Assembly: GCA_046483285.1 (NCBI GenBank)
Contig: JAWODN010000036.1
Location: forward strand, 1-33,791
Length of the DNA: 33,791 nt
Reading direction: 5' to 3'
DNA from: CAYRTV01 sp046483285
GTDB taxonomy: Bacteria > Acidobacteriota > Aminicenantia > Aminicenantales > Aminicenantaceae
Shown here piece after piece: positions 1 to 6,889 of this stretch (position 1 is its first letter; each line of letters begins with the position of its first letter). A model generated the notes under the pieces. It searched no databases, was not told where the DNA came from, and was given only the letters and a program-made list of their open reading frames with translations. Both the position numbers and the translations under genes were made by a program.

Positions 1-189
<189 letters not shown>

Positions 190-311
190 TAAAAAAATGG
201 CGATGTTTTTTCATAATTTCTTTTTTTCCTTATATTTGCATGATTTTTTTGAGAATTCAATCTTGAGCGTTTTTCATTATCCATATTTTCAATTTATTCG
301 CCATTTTTTTA
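190..311. repeat. AT-rich element with perfect 13-bp terminal inverted repeats (MITE-like)
   Basis: TAAAAAAATGGCG at 190-202 is repeated as its exact reverse complement at 299-311, bracketing 96 bp of very AT-rich, non-coding DNA. The left end coincides with the first base after the predicted intron 3' splice site. The same 13-mer recurs perfectly at 6451-6463 and with one change at 17024-17036. It could be a small non-autonomous transposable element or two solo copies of a short repeat facing each other. Confidence 0.5.
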
Positions 312-363
312 CCCTCCGGGCGGGCCGGATCTCACCGCATCTGCCGGGTTGCGGCTCGTCGCA

Positions 364-435
364 GTGAAGTGCCACGGCTTCCTCGCCGCAACTCCGACAT
401 TTGCGGCAATCCCGGCCCGTGAATAATCCAGGTTA
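364..435 (+). repeat. 72-bp dispersed intergenic repeat, copy 1
   Basis: This segment aligns without gaps to 16001-16072, with about 60 of 72 bases identical. The shared core contains the string CGGCAATCCCGGCCCGT and ends in CAGGTTA. The last third is also found at 28078-28113 and 30698-30735. It contains no ORF of note. The region 312-363 before it is GC-rich and shows nothing else recognisable. Confidence 0.75.
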
Positions 436-488
436 GAAAATGACAGTTCCGCTGTCATCCTGAGGCCTGCGAAGCAGGCCGTGAGGAT
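433..488 (+). repeat. 56-bp double-hairpin REP-like element, copy 1
   Basis: Two adjacent palindromes are present: TGACAG/CTGTCA with a 5-nt loop, then GGCCTGC-GAA-GCAGGCC. The whole unit reappears in inverted orientation at 6617-6672 with one mismatch in 56 bases. The two copies bracket the 107-residue-class gene and the LolA/ABC operon. From 489 to 626 I see no further structure or gene. Confidence 0.85.
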
Positions 489-626
489 TTTAAATGCCTG
501 GTGTGATGCCGTTACGGCATATCGGCAGGGAAATAGGCGGGGAGTTCTGAACTCAAGACTCTCGTTTCGAGAAAACAGCAGAAACTGGATATTCCTTTGA
601 TTGCCGGCAAAATCGGGAAATGATTC

Positions 627-944
627 TCACACTTCGATCTCTATAGAGCCGCCTCTGGATTGAGCGGGGTGTTCGTGCAGATCTTGGGGCCAGTTTTCGG
701 AAAAATCAATGACCGATTTTTGTTCTTTGTCTGTGTCTCTATTCGTGATGGTGAGGGTCAAGGTCTCCTCTTTTTCAAACCCCTCTGCTTGCAAAAGCTC
801 TTTTAAATCATGAAGGGAAAAGACGCCTTCAATGGTGTCCGCTTTGAATTTATAATCCGGGAACATGCCTTTGAGTTTCAGTTTTGCGAATTCTTTTCCG
901 TTCTTTTGCCTGATAAAATCGATGACATATTCTAATTTATTCAT
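627..944 (-). CDS. Small protein of unknown function
   Basis: I do not recognise this 105-residue protein. It is charged, with no signal peptide or membrane segment, and appears to be a small alpha/beta fold. Lysine-rich helices occupy the first third, a leucine-rich helix (SLHDLKELLQ) lies near residue 50, and a Thr-rich strand (TLTLTI) lies near residue 63. The start is set at the ATG at 944 because an AGAGGTG ribosome site lies 5 bases upstream. A GTG six bases earlier is possible but would overlap that site. It stands alone between a repeat cluster and the divergently transcribed LolA operon. Coding status is supported by the good ribosome site and uninterrupted frame. Confidence 0.6.
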   Translation of the reverse strand: MNKLEYVIDFIRQKNGKEFAKLKLKGMFPDYKFKADTIEGVFSLHDLKELLQAEGFEKEETLTLTITNRDTDKEQKSVIDFSENWPQDLHEHPAQSRGGSIEIEV

Positions 945-1030
945 GTTCACCTCTTATTTTTTATCATTATTCTCAATCTGTTTTCTAATGTCAACAAGAA
1001 GCGAAAGCGGCACGGCAAAGAGGTGATTTC

Positions 1031-1049
1031 GGCCCGCTCATCATCCAGG
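1031..1049 (+). repeat. Fragment of the 72-bp repeat family
   Basis: GGCCCGCTCATCATCCAGG matches the last part of the 16001-16072 copy (GGCCCGTTCATCATTCAGG) at 17 of 19 bases. It lies between the divergent unknown gene and the LolA operon. It is short, so it may be a relic. Confidence 0.4.
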
Positions 1050-1115
1050 ATATCCAAGCCGGCCAATGAAAAGTGGAAAGTTATGAGGGATTTGTGGTAT
1101 GCATGAAAGAGAGTG

Positions 1116-1136
1116 CCGGATAATTTTTCTATCCGG
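1116..1136 (+). promoter_or_regulatory. Hairpin in the leader of the LolA/ABC operon
   Basis: CCGGATA (1116-1122) and TATCCGG (1130-1136) form a perfect 7-bp stem around a 7-nt T-rich loop, 66 bases ahead of the first start codon of the operon. It could act as an operator, an RNA stability element or the end of an upstream repeat. No T-run follows, so a terminator is unlikely. Confidence 0.35.
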
Positions 1137-1202
1137 TCTGGTTGCCGTGGTGAGAACTGATCTGCATGAAATATGCTGAAGCGATGAAAAGGAGAGAATA
1201 AA

Positions 1203-1964
1203 ATGAAGAAATGGGGGATGATTTGCGCCTTTATCCTTTTGTTATGGGGAGCCGCAGGATATTCCGGTCAGGCGCAAGACGTGACTGCCCGGGATATCGT
1301 CGAAAAACTGGATGAATTATACCGCAGTGATTCCAGTAAAGCCTTGATGGAGATGGAGATCGTCACCCCTCATTGGCAGCGGACTTTGAAGATGCGTATC
1401 TGGAGTGAAGGCATGGATAAAACCTTCATCCGGATTCTGGAGCCGAAAAAAGAGAGAGGCGTGGGCACCCTCCGGATTGAAAATGAAATGTGGAATTATC
1501 TTCCGAAGACCGATAAAGTCATCAAAATCCCCCCTTCCATGATGATGAGTTCCTGGATGGGTTCGGATTTTTCGAATAATGATCTGGTCCGGGAATACAC
1601 ATTTGTTGAAGATTATGATTTTGAAATGACGGAAATTGAAAATCCTGAACCCGGCCTGTTGTACCTGAAATGCATCCCCCATGAAGGCCTTCCGATTGTA
1701 TGGGGTCATATCATTTTGGCGGTCCGCAGTGAAGATTATATGCCGGTTTGGGAGAAATATTTTGATGAAAAAGGAAAACCGGCCCGGGAGATGATCTACC
1801 GGGACATCAAAACCTTTGATGACCGGACGATTCCTTCGGTTATGGAATTGATTCCAGCGTCAAAAGAGGGCCATAAAACAATTATCCGCTACATAGAAGC
1901 GGAATTCGATATTCAAATCGACGAATCGGTGTTTACGCTGAGAAATCTGCGTTCGGGGATCTGA
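1203..1964 (+). CDS. LolA-like outer membrane lipoprotein-sorting protein
   Basis: The 253-residue protein starts with a signal peptide (hydrophobic residues 5-22, cleavage near AQA/QD). The rest fits the periplasmic LolA/LolB-like fold of COG2834, as a single-domain protein of the usual length. It has the succession of beta strands with MKIRIW-type and LRIENEMWNYLP-type segments typical of that group, which binds lipid or lipoprotein acyl chains in a half-barrel. AGGAGA lies 8 bases before the ATG. It is the first gene of a tight operon: only one base separates it from the first permease. By analogy to Lol, it would carry a lipidic cargo from the ABC transporter to the outer-membrane protein encoded last. 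The cargo is unknown; assignment to the fold family is firm, to true lipoprotein transport is not. Confidence 0.8.
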   Translation: MKKWGMICAFILLLWGAAGYSGQAQDVTARDIVEKLDELYRSDSSKALMEMEIVTPHWQRTLKMRIWSEGMDKTFIRILEPKKERGVGTLRIENEMWNYLPKTDKVIKIPPSMMMSSWMGSDFSNNDLVREYTFVEDYDFEMTEIENPEPGLLYLKCIPHEGLPIVWGHIILAVRSEDYMPVWEKYFDEKGKPAREMIYRDIKTFDDRTIPSVMELIPASKEGHKTIIRYIEAEFDIQIDESVFTLRNLRSGI

Positions 1965-1965
1965 A

Positions 1966-3183
1966 ATGATGATGCTGAAAATGGCTTTCCGCAATATATT
2001 CCGCCATAAACGCCGCACACTTTTTACAGGGTTGAACATGTTCGGCGGTTTTGTGATGGCCGCGGTTTTTATCGGTTTTGCGGACGGGACATACAACCAT
2101 ATCATTGACGGATTCACCCGGAATAATTATGGGCACATTCAGATACATGCGGAAAATTATCTGGATAGGCCGTCCTTGTATAAAACCATAGATGATCCGG
2201 CTGTGGTCAAGGAAGCGCTCTCCGGTCTCGAGCATATGGATTCCTGGGCGCCTCGGGTCTATTCTTCGGGATTGGGTTCGCTGGGAGAGAAAAGCAGCGG
2301 CATTCAGATCACCGGGGTCGATCCGGTCCGGGAAGAGGAAACCACTCATTTCAGCCGGAAAATCATTCAGGGAGAGGGGCTGTCGCCTCAGCCTGAAAAA
2401 AAAGCCTTGCTGGGAAAAGGCCTGGCGGAAGTCCTGAACGCCGAAAGGGGGAGTGAAGTGGTGGTCATTTCCCAGGCGGCGGATGGTTCGATAGCCAATG
2501 ACCTTTATCAGGTTGCCGGTATGCTGGATTTGGGAGATGAAGCTTCCAACCGCACGGCTTTTTACATGCATATTCAAGATGCTCAGGAGCTCTTTGTTTT
2601 GGGAGAAAGAATCCATGAGATTGCGGTCACCGTGGATGATTTAGGCCGGGTGAGGCCAGCAAACCGCTTATTGGAAAAGCGGCTGGAAGGGACGGGACTG
2701 GATCCGGCTCCTTGGCAGGAATTTGCCCGGTCTTTCTATGTGGCCATGAAAGCGGATATGCAGGGGATGTGGATCATGCTGGTGGTGATCATCTTGGTTG
2801 TCGCCATCGGAGTGCTGAATACCGTGCTGATGTCGGTCCTGGAGCGGCGGAGAGAGTATGGAGTGCTGAAAGCGGTGGGGACCAAACCCCATCAAATCGT
2901 CAAACTGGTGCTGGCTGAAGTGAATATTCTGGCCGTATTTTCCATAATTTTCGGAGCGGGAATCGGACTTTTGGTGAATTGGATCTTGTCTCAGTACGGC
3001 TTTAGTCTCAGCCAGCCGATCAGTTGGGGAGGGATGGATATACAATCCATGAAGGCGGAAATCAATGTTCGCAGTTTTGTTATTCCCGCCGTCACCGTCC
3101 TGCTCTCAGCGACCATAGTCAGCATTGTTCCGGCCCTGAAAGCCGCCCGGACGGAAGCCGCGCGGATCATGAGGATGCACTGA
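1966..3183 (+). CDS. ABC transporter permease, FtsX/LolC type (first)
   Basis: This 405-residue inner-membrane protein has the MacB/LolC layout. There is one N-terminal membrane helix (about residues 20-40), a periplasmic domain of about 220 residues, then three helices near the C-terminus (about 265-290, 315-340 and 370-390). The segment VLNTVLMSVLERRREYGVLKA is the characteristic FtsX cytoplasmic loop with its ERR..YG.LKA.G signature that contacts the ATPase. It begins one base after the LolA-like gene and is followed nine bases later by a homologous permease, so the transporter is probably a heterodimer like LolCE. The mechanism expected is mechanotransmission: ATP-driven movement of the periplasmic domains extracts or pushes a substrate. 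Confidence 0.88.
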   Translation: MMMLKMAFRNIFRHKRRTLFTGLNMFGGFVMAAVFIGFADGTYNHIIDGFTRNNYGHIQIHAENYLDRPSLYKTIDDPAVVKEALSGLEHMDSWAPRVYSSGLGSLGEKSSGIQITGVDPVREEETTHFSRKIIQGEGLSPQPEKKALLGKGLAEVLNAERGSEVVVISQAADGSIANDLYQVAGMLDLGDEASNRTAFYMHIQDAQELFVLGERIHEIAVTVDDLGRVRPANRLLEKRLEGTGLDPAPWQEFARSFYVAMKADMQGMWIMLVVIILVVAIGVLNTVLMSVLERRREYGVLKAVGTKPHQIVKLVLAEVNILAVFSIIFGAGIGLLVNWILSQYGFSLSQPISWGGMDIQSMKAEINVRSFVIPAVTVLLSATIVSIVPALKAARTEAARIMRMH

Positions 3184-3192
3184 GGAGGAGGG

Positions 3193-4419
3193 ATGTGGTT
3201 TTATATCAAATTAGCCTGGCGCAATGTCTTCCGGAATAAACGCCGTACTGTCATCGCAAGCACCGCCATCGGCATCGGGCTGGCCTCGCTGATTTTTGTG
3301 GACGGTCTTATAATCGGCATGAAAGATTCCATGATCCGCTCGGCCACCGGTTCTTTCTTAGGCGAAGCGCAAATCCATGCGGAAGATTACCGGCAGACGC
3401 GTGAAGTGGAAAAGACCATTCATCAGCCCGGTGAAGTTCAAGGCGAATTGCAGCAGGCACGGGAGGTGGAAAATTTCACTCCCCGGGTGATGAGCTATGC
3501 GATGATCACCTCCGCCGCCAATGTCCGGTCGGTTCAAATGGTGGGAGTTGAACCTGAGCGCGAGAGCGGCGTCTCTAAAATAGACGACGCTGTCCAAGAA
3601 GGAACTTTTTTCGGAGAAGACAACCCCCGGGACGTTTTGATTGGAAGCGAATTGGCTGAAATTCTTGAAGTCAGTCTGGGAGACAGGGTTGTCATCACCG
3701 TCTCCCAGGCTGAAAGCGGGGACTTGTCCCAGGAAATGTTCCGGATATCGGGAACATTTCATTTCAATGCGCAGGAGATGGATAAAGGCATGATCTTTGT
3801 CCGGCTGGGCAAAGCTCAGGAAATGCTCAATCTTGGTGACGGAATCCATGAAATCGCCGTCCAATTTCATAATATTCAGGATTCCATGGATCCGGAACTC
3901 CCTTTTTGGGAACGGTTTTCCCGCCGGGGAAACGAAGCCGCAAGCTGGACCGAGCTTTTGCCTCAATTGAAAGCCGTTTTTGAAATGACCGCCATCAGCC
4001 GTTGGGTGATGTTTGTTCTTATTGCTTCGGTGGTGGTTTTCGGTATTATCAATACCCTCTTTATGTCCCTGTATGAACGGTTGTTTGAATTCGGTGTGCT
4101 GAGGGCGGTCGGAACCCGGTCCGGCGGTGTGCTTCGCCTGATGATACTGGAAGCCGGCGCTTTGGGAATTATCAGCGCCGGTATCGGCATCGTCCTGGGC
4201 TTGATTGTCACCGCTGTCCTGGCCCATACCGGCATTGATTACCGGGGTATAGAATTCGCCGGCTCCACTATTCATGAGCTGATTTATCCGGTATTGAATG
4301 TGCATCAATTCATTTTTTATCCCTTGGGGGTGATTGCGTTCACCGCCCTGGTTGGAGTGTATCCGGCATTCACCGCGGCCCGGATGTCCATCACGGAGGC
4401 CATGCGGAGGAGTTTATGA
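3193..4419 (+). CDS. ABC transporter permease, FtsX/LolE type (second)
   Basis: This is a 408-residue paralogue of the preceding permease. Both N-termini share an RNVFRNKRRT-type sequence before the first membrane helix, and both have a large periplasmic region and three C-terminal helices. The coupling loop reads NTLFMSLYERLFEFGVLRAVG. AGGAGG lies directly before the ATG. The two permeases clearly diverged from a duplication but are not interchangeable in sequence, which favours an asymmetric transporter with one subunit handling the LolA-like acceptor. The ATPase gene starts 12 bases downstream. Confidence 0.88.
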   Translation: MWFYIKLAWRNVFRNKRRTVIASTAIGIGLASLIFVDGLIIGMKDSMIRSATGSFLGEAQIHAEDYRQTREVEKTIHQPGEVQGELQQAREVENFTPRVMSYAMITSAANVRSVQMVGVEPERESGVSKIDDAVQEGTFFGEDNPRDVLIGSELAEILEVSLGDRVVITVSQAESGDLSQEMFRISGTFHFNAQEMDKGMIFVRLGKAQEMLNLGDGIHEIAVQFHNIQDSMDPELPFWERFSRRGNEAASWTELLPQLKAVFEMTAISRWVMFVLIASVVVFGIINTLFMSLYERLFEFGVLRAVGTRSGGVLRLMILEAGALGIISAGIGIVLGLIVTAVLAHTGIDYRGIEFAGSTIHELIYPVLNVHQFIFYPLGVIAFTALVGVYPAFTAARMSITEAMRRSL

Positions 4420-4431
4420 AAGAGAAAAACC

Positions 4432-5139
4432 ATGACTGAGAAAAAAGATCTGATCATCAAAGCGGAAGCTGTGGAAAAAACCTATCATGACAATGGAGTG
4501 GATGTGCGGGCGGTCCGGGGCATAGACCTGGAAGTGGAAGGGGGGGAATTTTCCGCCGTGGTCGGTCCTTCCGGTTCCGGCAAAACCACTTTGTTCAATG
4601 TGATATCCGGATTGGACAGCCCGACTTCCGGAAAAGTCATGCTGGGCGGTCAGCTGATCTCGGAAATGGCAGGGAAAAATCTGTCTGATTTCCGGCGTGA
4701 TCATATCGGATTCATATTCCAGGCCTATAATCTGATTCCGGTTCTGACAGTGGAAGAAAATGTGGAATACATCATGCTGCTGCAGGGAGTGTCCAAAGAG
4801 GAGCGCCGCCATCGGGTGGCGGAGATGCTGGAGGATGTGGGGCTCCAGGGCATGGAAGACCGCTTCCCCCCCAAATTATCCGGAGGACAGCAGCAGAGGG
4901 TCGCCATCGCCCGTGCCATGGTCTCCCGCCCTTCTCTGGTGCTTGCGGATGAGCCGACCGCCAACCTGGATTCCCAAACAGGCTCGGACTTACTGGATAT
5001 GATGGCGGAATTGAATAAAAAAACAGGGATGACCTTTCTTTTCTCCACCCATGACCGCATGGTCATGCGAAAGGCCCGGAGGATCATCACCCTGAAGGAC
5101 GGCCGGGTGGCAGAGGATGAGACCAAAAAAAGCCAATGA
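4432..5139 (+). CDS. ABC transporter ATP-binding protein, LolD/MacB family
   Basis: The 235-residue cytoplasmic ATPase has all core motifs: Walker A GPSGSGKTT at residues 45-53, a Q-loop in GFIFQAYNLIP, signature LSGGQQQR, Walker B LVLADEPTANLD and the switch histidine in STHD. The LDSxTG spacing after Walker B and the YNLIP.LTVEENV stretch are typical of the LolD/MacB/FtsE group that works with FtsX-fold permeases. It lies between the second permease and the outer-membrane protein gene, whose start overlaps its stop by four bases (ATGA), implying translational coupling. It powers the transporter formed by the two upstream proteins. Confidence 0.93.
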   Translation: MTEKKDLIIKAEAVEKTYHDNGVDVRAVRGIDLEVEGGEFSAVVGPSGSGKTTLFNVISGLDSPTSGKVMLGGQLISEMAGKNLSDFRRDHIGFIFQAYNLIPVLTVEENVEYIMLLQGVSKEERRHRVAEMLEDVGLQGMEDRFPPKLSGGQQQRVAIARAMVSRPSLVLADEPTANLDSQTGSDLLDMMAELNKKTGMTFLFSTHDRMVMRKARRIITLKDGRVAEDETKKSQ

Positions 5140-6404
5140 AGAAAATTCAATCCTGGGTTTTTGCCGCAGCGGCTTTTTTGCTTTTATGCCCTTTGTTGAA
5201 GGCCGGGACCCTTCAGGTCAGCGGTTACCTTAAAAATTTTTCTGTCTTTTTTTCTATGCCCGAGCTGTTGGTTGGGGAGGACGGCTTGTCGTCAGCCGGC
5301 ATGGGGGCTGTCACCAACCGGTTCCGGATGCGGGTGTCCGCTGAGCTATGGGATGATGTGGAATTCAGCCTGGCATATGACCTTTCGTCCCGGGTTCAGG
5401 ACCCGGCGTTGTTTCAGGAGACCCTGTTCTTTCCCGGCACGGTGTCACCCGGCTACCGGGTGGCGGATTTTCGTGACCGGATATATCCTTCCCCCGGGAA
5501 GCCGGCCGGCAGCTTCGGCTTATTCCATAATTTGGACCGCCTGGTGATGATGAAGCGTTTCTCCCGGGCGGATCTTTATGTGGGGCGTCAGGCGGTGGCG
5601 TGGGGGAGTGCGCGAATCATTAATCCCACAGATATTATTGCTCCCTTTTCATTCAATCAGCTGGATACGGAGGACAGACGGGGAGTGGATGCGGTGCGGG
5701 TGCGGATTCCATTGGGAATGATGGATGAACTCGACTTGGGAGTTGTGGCCGGCGAGGATTTTAAAATGGAGACCAGCGCCGCCTTTTTGCGCTGGAAATT
5801 CTATGTCTGGAAAACAGATATTTCCCTGCTTTCCCTGGCTTTCCGCCGGCACTTGATGATGGGATTCAATCTGGCCCGGGCTCTGGGAGGAGCGGGGGTA
5901 TGGTATGAAGCGGCCCTGGTTTTTCCGCAGGTTTTCAAAAAGGATCCGGTTATGGAAGAAGACCGTTATTTCAGGATGTCCGCCGGTTTGGATTATAATT
6001 TCACTTCCCGGCTGTATGGATTTGCGGAATATCATTTCTGTTCCGCAGGCTCCAATCAGCCGGAAAGGTATTTCGACCTGTTTTCTTCCTCCGCGTTTCA
6101 AGACGGCGCTGTCTATCTTTTGGGAAAACACTATATCGGCGCCGGGGCCACCTATCAGGTCACTCCGCTGCTGCCGGCCTCGGTTTTGCTGCTGTGCAAT
6201 GCCGGAGACCCATCCCTCATAGTGGCGCCTCAATTGGAGTATAATATCGCTCCAGATATTTATCTTTCGGCGGGGGGCTACCTGGGTTTCGGCTCCGGAG
6301 CTGCGTCTGCGGCGGTCACTGAGCAGCGGGAGACCGTCATGATGCAGTCAGAATTCGGAAGTTATCCCGATATGGTTTTCACATCCTTCCGCATTTATTT
6401 TTAA
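5136..6404 (+). CDS. Outer-membrane beta-barrel protein of the LolA/ABC operon
   Basis: This 422-residue protein has a signal peptide (residues 1-23) followed by alternating hydrophobic/polar strands. It ends in FRIYF, the aromatic C-terminal signature recognised by the BAM machinery. The stretch YVGRQAVAWGSARIINPTDI resembles the porin-like DUF1302/alginate-export type barrels, where a strand with GRQ...WG.. precedes a periplasmic turn, but I cannot assign a family firmly. Start and stop positions (ATGA overlap with the ATPase gene) show it is part of the operon. Its presence supplies the outer-membrane element missing from a standard Lol set, suggesting the system moves its cargo to, or through, the outer membrane. 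Confidence 0.75.
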   Translation: MKKIQSWVFAAAAFLLLCPLLKAGTLQVSGYLKNFSVFFSMPELLVGEDGLSSAGMGAVTNRFRMRVSAELWDDVEFSLAYDLSSRVQDPALFQETLFFPGTVSPGYRVADFRDRIYPSPGKPAGSFGLFHNLDRLVMMKRFSRADLYVGRQAVAWGSARIINPTDIIAPFSFNQLDTEDRRGVDAVRVRIPLGMMDELDLGVVAGEDFKMETSAAFLRWKFYVWKTDISLLSLAFRRHLMMGFNLARALGGAGVWYEAALVFPQVFKKDPVMEEDRYFRMSAGLDYNFTSRLYGFAEYHFCSAGSNQPERYFDLFSSSAFQDGAVYLLGKHYIGAGATYQVTPLLPASVLLLCNAGDPSLIVAPQLEYNIAPDIYLSAGGYLGFGSGAASAAVTEQRETVMMQSEFGSYPDMVFTSFRIYF

Positions 6405-6450
6405 ACCACAAAGCCCGGAAGATGCGGAGAGATCCGCCCCGCCCCACCAT

Positions 6451-6472
6451 CGCCATTTTTTTATGAATTCAT
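6451..6472 (+). repeat. 22-bp CGCCATTT repeat, copy 2
   Basis: This segment is 21/22 identical to 17024-17045, and its first 13 bases equal the terminal inverted repeat at 299-311. Reverse-complemented, it shows ATGAATTCA directly before the 13-mer, the sequence that the intron replaces at 180-189. Confidence 0.65.
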
Positions 6473-6512
6473 CATGAGTATAATACACCGCGAACCATGA
6501 AAATGATCCCAA

Positions 6513-6610
6513 TGTCATTCCCGGAGCGGAGCACTTTTAAGTCTGTCATTCCGGGGCACGCCGTGTCTTTGAGTGTGTCATCCCGCGGTGCGAAGCACCG
6601 AGGGATCCCT
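6513..6610 (+). repeat. REP-like units with TGTCATYCC starts
   Basis: Three consecutive units begin with TGTCATTCC or TGTCATCCC (near 6513, 6544 and 6577). The third contains a perfect hairpin, CGGTGC-GAA-GCACCG at 6586-6600. Short open frames across this stretch are made of repeat sequence and are not genes. With the following 56-bp element they fill most of the 485-base gap before the sensor kinase. Confidence 0.6.
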
Positions 6611-6616
6611 TATAAG

Positions 6617-6672
6617 ATCCTCACGGCCTGCTTCGCAGGCCTCAGGATGACAGCGGAGCTGTCATTTTCTAA
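6617..6672 (-). repeat. 56-bp double-hairpin REP-like element, copy 2 (inverted)
   Basis: This is the reverse complement of 433-488 with 55 of 56 bases identical. The single difference falls in the loop of the TGACAG/CTGTCA hairpin, so both stems are preserved. Confidence 0.85.
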
Positions 6673-6681
6673 GGTATAGAT

Positions 6682-6726
6682 CAGACCAGACAGACCAGAT
6701 AGACCAGACAGACCAGATAAACCAGA
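6682..6726 (+). repeat. 9-bp tandem repeat, five units
   Basis: Five head-to-tail copies of YAGACCAGA are present (the fifth is TAAACCAGA), starting ten bases after the 56-bp element. It is non-coding. Variation in copy number between strains would be expected. From 6727 to 6889 I see only an untranslated leader with no clear promoter. Confidence 0.85.
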
Positions 6727-6889
6727 TAGATGAAATGGACTGTTTTTGTTATTTTCGAACCACGGGTCAGACCGGTGGCGGGATGAGTGAGCCATTCGTT
6801 CCGGGTTTCATATGGGGAGGGCGGATTATTGAACAGCCCGGCTCATTATGATACGATGAGAGACAAAAAAAAAGAGACCATAGAGTGAA

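Noticed and set aside
3358..4308. 316-codon minus-strand frame opposite the second permease
   Set aside because: It is a shadow of the permease gene: His-, Gln- and Asn-rich product, no start signal.
6424..6437. GCGGA-GAGA-TCCGC hairpin after the outer-membrane barrel gene as a terminator
   Set aside because: The stem is only five pairs and no T-run follows directly; the T-run at 6456 belongs to the 22-bp repeat.
6497..6679. Open frame of 60 codons in the gap before the sensor kinase
   Set aside because: It is made entirely of REP-like repeat sequence and has no ribosome site.
6682..6726. CRISPR-like array
   Set aside because: Units are 9 bp with no spacers; this is a simple tandem repeat, and no cas gene is present.
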